From Streptococcus sp. LPB0220 (GTDB taxonomy: Bacteria > Bacillota > Bacilli > Lactobacillales > Streptococcaceae): 64,000 nucleotides of DNA. The notes beneath the pieces were generated by a model that saw only the letters and a program-made list of their open reading frames with translations, ran no database searches and was not told where the DNA came from. This document shows, piece by piece, positions 47,335 through 55,298 of the stretch. Position 1 is the stretch's first letter. Every line of letters starts with the position of its first letter. A program made the translations under genes and the position numbers. The stretch spans positions 1,720,001-1,784,000 of the forward strand of contig NZ_CP044230.1 of NCBI RefSeq assembly GCF_008727815.1. The letters run 5' to 3'.

Positions 47335-50049
47335 ATGTTACAAGAACTAGCCTTTACAGGCCAATGGAGACACTATCAAAAACGCGTTCTCGATAAGAGT
47401 GACGCTTTTATGGCGGATGGCCACCTGCATTTGGTAGCAGCTCCTGGCTCTGGAAAAACAACCCTGGGAATCGAATTTATCAGACGCTTTGGCCAGCCAA
47501 CCCTGATCTTGGCTCCTACGGTCACCATTCGTCAGCAATGGGTGGACCGGATTATCCAAGCATTCTTGAGTGATGAAAGCCAAGCGGAGCAATTGATCTC
47601 TCAGGACCTCAAACATCCTAAGCTGATTACAGTGGCTACCTATCAGGCCCTACACAGCGCCGTGAACCAAGTCGTCGGTCAATCACAAGCTGAGGATACC
47701 GATGACCAGGCAGAGATTGAAACATTTGATTTCAAAGGCTTTGATATCTTTACTACTTTCAAATCCATCTCACTCGGGACCCTTTGTTTAGATGAGTGTC
47801 ATCACCTGCGCAATGAATGGTGGAAGAGTTTGGAAGCCTTTCGTCAGGCCTTCCCAGACTTAAAGATGATCTCCCTTACCGCCACCCCGCCCTATGAAGG
47901 GGATCCTGCCCTTTGGGATCGCTATATCCGCATGTGTGGTGAGATCGATGAGGAAATTACGGTTCCCGAATTGGTCAAGGAAGATACCCTTTGTCCCCAC
48001 CAAGACTATGTCTACTTTGCCTTTCCAACCAAGGAAGAGCAAGAGCAGTTGGACGCTTTTAGCCAACAAAAGAATGCTCTCTTGCAACAACTGACTTCCG
48101 ATCCCCTCTTTTGCCAATACCTCCAAACCTGCCAGGCCTTATCTGGTCAGATTAGCGATGATGAATTGCTCAATGAGCCCAAGTATCTCTCTGCTACCCT
48201 GATCTTTCTTCGAAGCAAGGGAATTGACTTTCCCAAACGTTTCCAGGACCTTTTAGGAGCCAAGAAACTACCTGCTTTCACCCTGGACTGGCTTGAAATT
48301 CTCCTGCAAGGTCTGCTCTTTCAGGTGCCTCACTGGTACAATCTACCTGAGGAATACGAGAAGCAAGTCCTCCATGAATTAAAAGCAGCCAGCTTGATCG
48401 ATCGAAAACAAGTCAAACTGGTCCGCAACAAAAAACAAGAAGTTCTACTCAACCAATCCCTCGGAAAACTTAATGCCGTCCGAGAGATTTTCAAGGCCGA
48501 ATACCAGGCTCTTGGAAGCCAACTACGACAACTGGTCTTAACAGACTATATTCGTCAAGATTTTGAAGTTCATCTAGGAGATAAGGACGCCCAATTTACT
48601 CAATTGGGAGTGCTCTCTTATTTCGAATCTATTCGCAGGGAAAGCTTAGAGCAAGCAACTCCTCCTGCCATCGCTGTCTTAACCGGTAGCATCGTCATCA
48701 TCCCGACGGTTGCTAAGCCAAGACTAGAGGAGCTGTTAGGAGGGAATAGACTGACTTATCAAAGTGTTGGCCAATTATCTCCTGATGACTTTCTCAAGGT
48801 TCGTTTGGTCGGTTCTCAACATGATTTGGTGACAGCTGTGACCCAGCTCTTTCAAGAGGGCCTCATCCAGGTTGTTATTGGAACCAAGTCTCTTCTAGGA
48901 GAAGGCTGGGATGCTCCTTGTGTCAATTCCCTGATCCTAGCGAGCTTTGTCGGCAGCTTTATGCTCAGCAACCAAATGCGAGGTCGTGCCATCCGAGTGT
49001 GGCCTGAGGATCCAGACAAGACCAGTAATATCTGGCATCTAGTCTCTATCAACCTTTCCCTAAAGAAATGGTATGAAAAGTCCGATCTTGAAAAGGAAGA
49101 AATCGAAGCCATCACTGATCAGTTGAAAGAATACAGTCCTGATCTGGAGCTCTTAGAAAGACGGATGAAGCAATTTTTAGGTCTCCATTACAAGGAGCCC
49201 TTCATCGAATCCGGTATTGAGCGTCTAGCCTTTGACAATATCCGCTATACCAAAAAACAGTTGCAAAAACTCAATGAAGAAACCTTAGAGCGCTCCACCC
49301 ATCGTCAAGAACTCCGAGACGGCTGGAAAAAAGCCCTGCCTATTCTGGAGAATATGGAGATTGCAAACGAGGTCCAAGTGGATAAACACTTCCTGCCCCT
49401 GGCCCTATTTTTTGACGCCAGGAAGCTAGCTCGTTGGCTAACGGCCGCCACTTTGACCGATGCTTTCGCCAACTTTATTTACTATTCATATAGAGGAGGA
49501 TGGAATAAAGGGTCTCTTATTCTTCTATTCTTCCTAGCTGTTCTCGCACTCCTTGCCTGGCTCCGCTACTATCTTTATAAGAGCCCTTATAAACGGCTAG
49601 AAGTCTTTGGACAGGCTATCCACCAAGCTCTGCTCCTCTTTGGGCATATTCAGACTCAAGAGACCCGTATCCAAGTCGTACGAGACAGAAAGGATGCCAT
49701 CAACACGCTAATCTATATGAAAGGCGGAACCATGCGGGAGAAGGAACTCTTCTCGCAAACCATGATCGAGTTTTTCGCTCCAATTGAAAATCAGCGCTAT
49801 ATCCTGAAAGCACAGGAAAAAGTGTCCGATCAGACAGAATATTTCGCAGTACCAAGCCTCTTTGACAAACGGAAAGAGGATGCCCAAGCCTTTGTGGAAC
49901 AAATCCGAAAGAGTCTGGGCAAGTATGACCTCGTCTATACCCGAAGTGCCGAAGGCCGTGCCATTCTCCTTGATGCGCGCATCAAGGCCCTAGCCAACAA
50001 ACAAGAGCGCACCTTCACCAAGAAACAAGTGATGTCGGATTTGAAATAA
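47335..50049 (+). CDS. DEAD/DEAH-box SF2 helicase with hydrophobic C-terminal region
   Basis: A 904-residue ATPase. The helicase motifs are Walker A APGSGKTT (36-43), LAPTVTIRQQW (Ia), DECHH (153-157), SLTATPP (III), GTKSLLGEGWDAP (V) and QMRGRAIR (547-554, VI). A ~200-residue helical insert separates the two RecA cores. After the motor come charged helices and then two strongly hydrophobic stretches, about 699-719 and 726-747, which look like membrane segments. A soluble tail of ~150 residues ends the chain. The ATG at 47335 has AAGGGAGG. It stands alone. DNA or RNA substrate and role (repair, defence, RNA handling) are unknown. Confidence 0.8.
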   Translation: MLQELAFTGQWRHYQKRVLDKSDAFMADGHLHLVAAPGSGKTTLGIEFIRRFGQPTLILAPTVTIRQQWVDRIIQAFLSDESQAEQLISQDLKHPKLITVATYQALHSAVNQVVGQSQAEDTDDQAEIETFDFKGFDIFTTFKSISLGTLCLDECHHLRNEWWKSLEAFRQAFPDLKMISLTATPPYEGDPALWDRYIRMCGEIDEEITVPELVKEDTLCPHQDYVYFAFPTKEEQEQLDAFSQQKNALLQQLTSDPLFCQYLQTCQALSGQISDDELLNEPKYLSATLIFLRSKGIDFPKRFQDLLGAKKLPAFTLDWLEILLQGLLFQVPHWYNLPEEYEKQVLHELKAASLIDRKQVKLVRNKKQEVLLNQSLGKLNAVREIFKAEYQALGSQLRQLVLTDYIRQDFEVHLGDKDAQFTQLGVLSYFESIRRESLEQATPPAIAVLTGSIVIIPTVAKPRLEELLGGNRLTYQSVGQLSPDDFLKVRLVGSQHDLVTAVTQLFQEGLIQVVIGTKSLLGEGWDAPCVNSLILASFVGSFMLSNQMRGRAIRVWPEDPDKTSNIWHLVSINLSLKKWYEKSDLEKEEIEAITDQLKEYSPDLELLERRMKQFLGLHYKEPFIESGIERLAFDNIRYTKKQLQKLNEETLERSTHRQELRDGWKKALPILENMEIANEVQVDKHFLPLALFFDARKLARWLTAATLTDAFANFIYYSYRGGWNKGSLILLFFLAVLALLAWLRYYLYKSPYKRLEVFGQAIHQALLLFGHIQTQETRIQVVRDRKDAINTLIYMKGGTMREKELFSQTMIEFFAPIENQRYILKAQEKVSDQTEYFAVPSLFDKRKEDAQAFVEQIRKSLGKYDLVYTRSAEGRAILLDARIKALANKQERTFTKKQVMSDLK

Positions 50050-50064
50050 GATTTTATTTCACTA

Positions 50065-50103
50065 CAAAAAATTCTAGTAGACAGCCTCTACTAGAATTTT
50101 TTT
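50065..50103. terminator. Bidirectional terminator, helicase and alcohol dehydrogenase genes
   Basis: AAAAATTCTAGTAG pairs with CTACTAGAATTTTT, with T-runs on both strands, between convergent stops. Confidence 0.9.
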
Positions 50104-50104
50104 G

Positions 50105-51142
50105 TTAGTCAAGTACAATCATAGCCTTAATAGTCTTACGTTCATCCATGTGCTTATAAGCTTGGTCGATATCTTCCAGTTTATAGCTTGAGGTAAAGAC
50201 ACGACCCGGATTGATATCACCATCAAGGACCGCTTTTAACAAAACTTGTTTGTCATAAGTAGTAACTGAGGCTGCTCCACCTGCCACTGAGATATTTTGA
50301 GCAAAGGTCGAACCAAGGGCACGATTATTGTAATGAGGCACGCCGACAAAACCTAAACGTCCTCCATTGTGAAGAACCCCAAGGGCTTGATCGACAGCTG
50401 CTGCGGTACCGACACATTCAAGGACCGCATCTGCTCCACCTCCGAGGATTTCACGAACCTTGGCAATGCCTTCTTCACCACGCTCAGCGACAACTGCTGT
50501 CGCGCCTGACTCCAAGGCCATCTGTTGACGGTCTTGGTGACGGCTCATAAGGACGATTTGTGATGCTCCCCGCATTTTGGCTGCGATCACTGCACATTGA
50601 CCAACGGCACCGTCCCCGATGACCACTACTTTGTCACCAGGCTTCACGTCTGCTACACGCGCTGCATGGTAGCCCGTCGGCATGACATCAGCCAGCGTCA
50701 AGAAGGATTTGAGCATAGCTTCTGTATAATCAGATGGTTGACCTGGAATCTTGACAAGGGCCCAATTAGCAAAGTGGAAACGGATGTACTCTGCTTGCAC
50801 CCCGTCAGACCAGTTGGTGCCAATATGGCGGTCACAAGTCCCATCATAGCCAGCACGACAGGCATCACACTCCCCACAACCATGGGTGAAAGGCGCAATG
50901 ACAAAGTCTCCTGGCTTAACCGTTGTAATGGCCTCACCGATTTCTTCCACGATCCCAATAGCTTCGTGGCCACTATTTTGATGACCTGCTTCAATATCTG
51001 GATTGCGGTAACTCCATAGATCGGAGCCACAGACACAGGTGCGAACGATGCGGAGAATGACATCATCTGGCGCTTCGATGCGTGGACGTTCTACTTCTAC
51101 TAGACCCACTTGCCCAGCTTTTGTATAGACTGTTTTCTTCAT
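50105..51142 (-). CDS. Zinc-dependent alcohol dehydrogenase family protein
   Basis: A 345-residue medium-chain dehydrogenase. Catalytic zinc ligands appear in TCVCGSDLW and GHEAIGIVEEIG. Structural zinc cysteines are in CGECDACRAGYDGTC, and the NAD(P) loop is VVIGDGAVGQCAVIAAK. The start follows GTTGTTCCT without a strong ribosome site. The neighbour czcD suggests the pneumococcal arrangement czcD-nmlR-adhC, in which the dehydrogenase handles aldehydes; here no nmlR is present between them. The substrate is not certain. Confidence 0.88.
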   Translation of the reverse strand: MKKTVYTKAGQVGLVEVERPRIEAPDDVILRIVRTCVCGSDLWSYRNPDIEAGHQNSGHEAIGIVEEIGEAITTVKPGDFVIAPFTHGCGECDACRAGYDGTCDRHIGTNWSDGVQAEYIRFHFANWALVKIPGQPSDYTEAMLKSFLTLADVMPTGYHAARVADVKPGDKVVVIGDGAVGQCAVIAAKMRGASQIVLMSRHQDRQQMALESGATAVVAERGEEGIAKVREILGGGADAVLECVGTAAAVDQALGVLHNGGRLGFVGVPHYNNRALGSTFAQNISVAGGAASVTTYDKQVLLKAVLDGDINPGRVFTSSYKLEDIDQAYKHMDERKTIKAMIVLD

Positions 51143-51220
51143 AGGAACAACCTACTTTCTATTGCTTACTTATCTACAGTATACACTTTTTATCGAGCTT
51201 CTGCTCATACCAAGTCGTCA

Positions 51221-52123
51221 TTAATGGTGATGATCATGTTCATGACTTTGACTTACTTCCAGCTCTTCGATATTTCTCTTGTGGGCGCGGTGGGTTGCTA
51301 AGTCTTCATCAACCTCAATGGTGACGTTTTGAAAGCCACAGTCTTTGAGCAAGTCTCGGATAGACTCTTTACAGACCTCCATGTGGTTGACATGCTCTAG
51401 ACAAACATGGACAATGGCGTTTTTTTCCAAACCATCCATGGTCCAAAGATTGAGCTGATTGATACTAGCGACATGGTCCAACCGCTCCAAATCACTCTTG
51501 ACTTGCTGGATATCTACTCCTTCTGGCACAACATCGAGAAAAATCTTGAGCGTGCTCCAAAAACGTGGAATTGCTTTTGACAGAATAAAGATGGAAATGG
51601 CAAGAGATAAGAGCGGATCCAGAATATACCAGTCGGTAAATCGTAGAACAATGGCCATTAGGATAACAGCCACCCAACCCAAGGTATCTTCCAGAAAATG
51701 CAGGCTGAGAATGGATTCGTTCTTGGTTTGTCCTTTGCGAATGACGAGACTCGCTAGCACATTGATGCTGACGGCTATGATTCCTAGCCAAAGGATGCCC
51801 TCATCGTTGACAGGTTGTGGATGAAAGATTTTCGTTATATTTTCCAAAATAACCAGAACGGACCCTGTCATGAGAATCACTGCCGTTACCATGGCCCCTA
51901 AAAGGCTAAAGCGCTTGTAGCCCAAGGTATAGCGGCTGTCTTCTTCGCGATTGGAGATACTTTCCAAAAAGGCAGAGATCCCAATAGCGATCGCATCCCC
52001 CAAGTCATGGACCGAATCCGCAAGGACCGCACTGGATCCAAAAATCCCTCCTGCAATAAACTCAACAATGGCATAACTCAAATTCAAGAAAAAAGCGATC
52101 CAGACCGCATGTTTTGTCTTCAT
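51221..52123 (-). CDS. czcD: Cation diffusion facilitator, zinc/cadmium exporter CzcD
   Basis: A 300-residue CDF transporter with six membrane helices and a cytoplasmic C-terminal domain. Metal-site pairs HxxxD occur as HDLGD (helix 2) and HFLED (helix 5). The C-terminus is a short His cluster (HEHDHHH) likely to bind metal. It exports Zn2+ (and often Cd2+ or Co2+) using the proton gradient. It is transcribed divergently from a TetR-type regulator that resembles SczA, the zinc-responsive activator of czcD in pneumococcus. A 17-bp palindrome lies between them. Confidence 0.93.
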   Translation of the reverse strand: MKTKHAVWIAFFLNLSYAIVEFIAGGIFGSSAVLADSVHDLGDAIAIGISAFLESISNREEDSRYTLGYKRFSLLGAMVTAVILMTGSVLVILENITKIFHPQPVNDEGILWLGIIAVSINVLASLVIRKGQTKNESILSLHFLEDTLGWVAVILMAIVLRFTDWYILDPLLSLAISIFILSKAIPRFWSTLKIFLDVVPEGVDIQQVKSDLERLDHVASINQLNLWTMDGLEKNAIVHVCLEHVNHMEVCKESIRDLLKDCGFQNVTIEVDEDLATHRAHKRNIEELEVSQSHEHDHHH

Positions 52124-52152
52124 AATCCTATTTCCTTTGTTATAATAGATTC

Positions 52153-52169
52153 ATGAACATCATGTTCAT
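52153..52169. promoter_or_regulatory. SczA-type operator 1 (17-bp perfect palindrome)
   Basis: ATGAACAT-C-ATGTTCAT, perfectly symmetric, in the czcD/TetR intergenic region. It lies immediately downstream of a rightward TATAAT (52141-52146). SczA of pneumococcus recognises TGTTCA-type motifs in front of czcD. Confidence 0.7.
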
Positions 52170-52230
52170 TATCATTATCTAACATTCACAACAGAAAGGA
52201 TAGGGGCAAACCGTTTAGGGTGTACGTTAC

Positions 52231-52245
52231 TGAACAGTTTGTTCG
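52231..52245. promoter_or_regulatory. SczA-type operator 2
   Basis: TGAACA-GTT-TGTTCG, an imperfect copy of the same half-sites, 11 bp before the preferred start of the TetR gene. Its location argues that the first codons of the longer open frame are regulatory DNA. Confidence 0.55.
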
Positions 52246-52255
52246 AAGTGTCCAT

Positions 52256-52795
52256 ATGACAGCACAGGATCGTCGCATCACCAAAACTCGAAAAGCTATC
52301 TATCAGGCTTTCTTACACTTACTCAACCAAAAAGACTACGAAGCCATCACGGTTCAGGAAATCATAGACCTTGCTGATGTGGGGCGCTCGACCTTTTACA
52401 GCCATTACGAGAGTAAGGAATTATTGCTAGATGAACTCTGTCAAAAGCTCTTTCACCATCTCTTTGAGCGTGCTGAACACCTCTCACCACAAGACTATCT
52501 AGCTCATATCTTTCAGCATTTCAAGAAAAATCAAGATCATGTGACCAGTCTCTTGCTCTCTAAAAACGATTATTTCATCCGGCAACTGCGAAAAGAACTG
52601 GAGCATGACGTCTACCCAATGGTAGCCGCCGAACTCATCAAGGCCCATCCAACTCTCCCTCACTCCTATCTCAAACATCTAGTCGTCAGCCATTTCATCG
52701 AAACCCTCAGCTGGTGGTTGAAAAAAGGCAAGTCCTACACCGAACAAGAAGTGATCCAATTTTATTTGGAGATTCTAAAAGTGGGCTCGAACTAG
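52256..52795 (+). CDS. sczA: TetR family regulator, SczA-like zinc-responsive
   Basis: A 179-residue regulator. The N-terminal HTH is RITKTRKAIYQAFLHLL...ITVQEIIDLADVGRSTFYSHYESKELLLDEL, the TetR/AcrR pattern. The C-terminal ligand domain (about 60-175) has histidines suited to metal sensing. The open frame reaches back to a GTG at 52220, but that stretch holds operator 2. The ATG at 52256 (MTAQDRRI) gives the normal family start, although its ribosome site is weak. It diverges from czcD. The name rests on context and the operators, not on experiment. Confidence 0.75.
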   Translation: MTAQDRRITKTRKAIYQAFLHLLNQKDYEAITVQEIIDLADVGRSTFYSHYESKELLLDELCQKLFHHLFERAEHLSPQDYLAHIFQHFKKNQDHVTSLLLSKNDYFIRQLRKELEHDVYPMVAAELIKAHPTLPHSYLKHLVVSHFIETLSWWLKKGKSYTEQEVIQFYLEILKVGSN

Positions 52796-52810
52796 AAGGG
52801 AGTATTTTCA

Positions 52811-53281
52811 ATGACCAGCGTGCAATTTTACTTTCTATTTCCATCACTCTTCATGCTTCACGAACTCGAAGAAATCGTTTGGATGCCATCCTTTGTCAAA
52901 AAAATATCAATCCAGTATCCAAACAATCGAATCCTAACTTATTACACTCCTTTTGCTTTCAACTTTATTGTCTTGGAACAATTTCTCATCCTAATGACGT
53001 CGCTATATCTTAGTTACCAGTTTAATAACTATAGCATTTACGCAAGCATCATAATCGCATATATCTACCATGTTTTCGGACATCTGATTCAGACAATCGT
53101 TATTCGAAAATATGTGCCTGGATTGTTGACGGGAATTCTAACGAGTTTGTTTTCTCTATGTAATATCAAAGATGAAATTCCAATTAAACTCTATGGTTAC
53201 TCTCTTTTTACTTTATTGGTTATCATTTTAAATCTTGTAGTATCATTTATGATTCTTCATAAAATCAGTCACAAAAAATAG
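52811..53281 (+). CDS. HXXEE domain membrane protein
   Basis: A 156-residue protein with four or five hydrophobic segments. It carries the family signature H-E-L-E-E (HELEE, residues 17-21) in the first helix and a second conserved H in the middle (FGHLIQTIV). HXXEE proteins are small membrane proteins of unknown function; the acidic/His motif suggests metal binding or a protease-like site, which is inference. It lies 15 bp after the TetR gene with AGAAGGGAG, so it may be co-transcribed and share zinc control. Confidence 0.8.
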   Translation: MTSVQFYFLFPSLFMLHELEEIVWMPSFVKKISIQYPNNRILTYYTPFAFNFIVLEQFLILMTSLYLSYQFNNYSIYASIIIAYIYHVFGHLIQTIVIRKYVPGLLTGILTSLFSLCNIKDEIPIKLYGYSLFTLLVIILNLVVSFMILHKISHKK

Positions 53282-53315
53282 CACTCAGACAATCATATTT
53301 TAGAAAGGAAACCCT

Positions 53316-53648
53316 ATGTTCTTCCCCATTCTTCTTGGCTTTTTTACAGTCTTCTTAGCCCTTGCTTTTGCTCTTCTTCATTTATTAGTCAGCCTTTCCG
53401 AATTAAAAAAGGGCAAGAAGACCCTTGGAATTTACCTACTTTTTCTAGGAAGTAGCCTTGCGGCCTTCTCTCTCATTCTCTACTTCTTTTTGCCGATTGT
53501 CGCACTAGTCCTTTGGCTGATCGGCTGTGGGTTGATTTGCTACGGGGCCTATTGGAATGGGAAACACAAAGGAAACCTCCATCCAGCCCACCACCTGATT
53601 CGGATGGGCATCGTTCTGGTCCTTACCATCTTGTTAGCCTTGTTATAA
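53316..53648 (+). CDS. Small membrane protein of unknown function
   Basis: A 110-residue protein with three or four hydrophobic segments (about 2-28, 37-75, 91-110) separated by basic loops (KKGKKT, NGKHKGN). GAAAGGAAA precedes the ATG. It follows the HXXEE gene by 34 bp and ends at a terminator, so it is probably the last gene of the TetR transcript. I do not recognise a family. Confidence 0.65.
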   Translation: MFFPILLGFFTVFLALAFALLHLLVSLSELKKGKKTLGIYLLFLGSSLAAFSLILYFFLPIVALVLWLIGCGLICYGAYWNGKHKGNLHPAHHLIRMGIVLVLTILLALL

Positions 53649-53650
53649 GA

Positions 53651-53696
53651 AAAGCTCAAGTTTGCAGAAAAACTTGAGCTTTTGTTTTTTCTATTT
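53651..53696. terminator. Terminator between the small membrane protein and the AEC transporter
   Basis: AAAAGCTCAAGTTT pairs with AAACTTGAGCTTTT, followed by GTTTTTTC. The genes converge here. Confidence 0.88.
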
Positions 53697-53697
53697 G

Positions 53698-54636
53698 TTA
53701 AGCCATCAACAGCATGAGAAAAGGAATCACCACCATGGTTGCAAGGGTCGTCTCTGTCACCATGACTGCTGCATAATCACTATCAGCTCCGTAGAGTCTG
53801 GCAACAACTGGCGCATTGGTCATCACAGGCATGGCAGACTGGATGATAAAGACTTGCTTCATCAGGCTTGGAAGAGGCAACCAGTAGACGATGGAAGCCA
53901 TCAAAAGAGGGGCAACCAGGAAGCGACCTAGTAGAATCAATAGCTGATCTTTTCCCAGAACCAACTGCTTCACACCTACATGAGACACTGACAAACCGAT
54001 AAATATCATGGATAAAGGGGTTGTTAAATTACCCAGATACTGCAAATCACTGGCTAGAAAGGCTGGCAACTTGATCTGCAGCATCACCATGACTAGCCCC
54101 AAGAGAAAGCCCATCAGGGGCGGAGAAAAGACTTTCTTCAGACTCGTTTTGAGATCAAACTGCGCTTCTCCCTCACCATCTCGCTGAATCAGATAGGTCC
54201 CCAAGGTCCAGAAAAAGGTCGTATTGCACATGTAATAGATCAAAACATAGGGAATGCTGGCATCCCCGAAAAGGGCCTGGTTGATGGGGAGCCCCACAAA
54301 AATCGTATTGGAATTAAAAAACATGGAAATAAAGAGGCCACGGCGGTCCTGCCTCACTGCAAAGATCCTTGCTACTGCTGTCGCGATGCCAAGTAAAATG
54401 ACCATAGACAGGGCAGGAAACCGCAAGGCTGGCAACATTATAAGTAGATCCGCTGCTGTGAAGCGCTGCGTGATGGTGTAAAGCATATAGCAGGGAAGAG
54501 CAACTTGAGTGACTAATTTTGCGATCAAGCCACGTGACTTGTCATCAAACCAGCCTTTTTCACCTATGACAAAGCCCACTAATATCATCCCCAGAATGAC
54601 CAGGATCCCCGATATGCTCTTAAGAAAGATATCCAT
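53698..54636 (-). CDS. AEC (auxin efflux carrier) family transporter
   Basis: A 312-residue inner-membrane protein with about ten helices in two inverted halves. AEC family marks include FFNSNTIFVGLPINQALFG in the first half and QSAMPVMTNAPVVARLYGADSDYAA in the second. Bacterial members move organic acids such as malate, but the substrate here is unknown. GGAGAGAAC precedes the ATG, and an extended -10 box (TGATATACT, about 54706-54714) lies 70 bp upstream. It stands alone. Confidence 0.88.
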   Translation of the reverse strand: MDIFLKSISGILVILGMILVGFVIGEKGWFDDKSRGLIAKLVTQVALPCYMLYTITQRFTAADLLIMLPALRFPALSMVILLGIATAVARIFAVRQDRRGLFISMFFNSNTIFVGLPINQALFGDASIPYVLIYYMCNTTFFWTLGTYLIQRDGEGEAQFDLKTSLKKVFSPPLMGFLLGLVMVMLQIKLPAFLASDLQYLGNLTTPLSMIFIGLSVSHVGVKQLVLGKDQLLILLGRFLVAPLLMASIVYWLPLPSLMKQVFIIQSAMPVMTNAPVVARLYGADSDYAAVMVTETTLATMVVIPFLMLLMA

Positions 54637-54714
54637 GTTCTCTCCTTTTCTTTTTATAAATTTGAACTAGAAAACCCATTATTTTCAAGTCCCAAAAACT
54701 ACTCTAGTATATCA

Positions 54715-54747
54715 CAAAAAGAGGTGGATCAAAATGCTCAACCTCTT
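54715..54747 (-). terminator. Terminator after the pnuC relic
   Basis: On the minus strand AAGAGGT and ACCTCTT flank a 16-nt loop, followed by TTTTTG. It is the native end of the pnuC transcript. Confidence 0.6.
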
Positions 54748-54765
54748 GTATTTTATTGATTGTTA

Positions 54766-55143
54766 CTAGTAGCCTTTCTTGGCCGCCTTCGTCCATTGGT
54801 ACCAACCAACAAGACTGTTGATAAGATAAATGAAGTATTTCCCTTGAATTTGAAGGCTTTCTCCCTACCAAAGGTAGATAGAGAAAATATTAGTGGCTGC
54901 CCAGAAAATCCATTGCTCACGATATACAGCTGTCATCAAGAGCTGACCAACACCGTTTGTCGCATCAGTAATAGAATCACGATAAGTACGATTAGCTCCA
55001 ATTGACTGGTAAATAAGACCAAAAGCTAGCCACCAAAGTACACTAATTGAGAGGTACTTGGTCCATCCCACCGCATCCAATTTACGGGCAACAAATTCCT
55101 GCTGTTCTTTTTTGAACTGGGCTTGATAGATCAAAAAGTGTTA
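54766..55143 (-). pseudogene. pnuC: pnuC (nicotinamide riboside transporter) C-terminal relic
   Basis: On the minus strand the frame reads FLIYQAQFKKEQQEFVARKL, later TYRDSITDATNGVGQLLMTA, WAATNIFSIYLW, an in-frame TAG, then GESLQIQGKYFIYLINSLVG and WYQWTKAAKKGY, stop. This is the C-terminal half of PnuC, the vitamin B3 precursor channel. The TAG (where intact family members have a second tryptophan) is one base from TGG. The N-terminal half is missing: a TAA and a foreign hairpin (55146-55193) lie directly upstream. The gene is therefore dead through both deletion and a nonsense change. Confidence 0.85.
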
Positions 55144-55145
55144 AA

Positions 55146-55193
55146 AATAAGACAGTAACCTCAGAATAGATACTGTCTTATCTCTTTTTTTTA
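55146..55193. terminator. Terminator at the end of the ECF operon
   Basis: AATAAGACAGTA and TACTGTCTTAT form an 11-bp stem with a T-rich tail on both strands. It separates the ECF genes from the pnuC relic. Confidence 0.7.
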
Positions 55194-55223
55194 CTTAAAG
55201 CCTTGATAGACTTGACAAATGGT

Positions 55224-55298
55224 AGAAAAGAACCGTGAGTTCTTGCCAGAAGCTGAAGTTAATCCTTCAACCTGGAAAACCCGCAGAGGTGACTTTTT
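55224..55298 (+). other. Short coding-like fragment between the pnuC relic and the ECF operon
   Basis: Reading rightward from about 55224: MVEKNREFLPEAEVNPSTWK then TRRGDFF, running into the antisense of the last ECF gene. Composition and codons look coding and streptococcal, but there is no promoter and no recognisable family. It may be the stump of a gene broken when the ECF block inserted. Confidence 0.25.
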
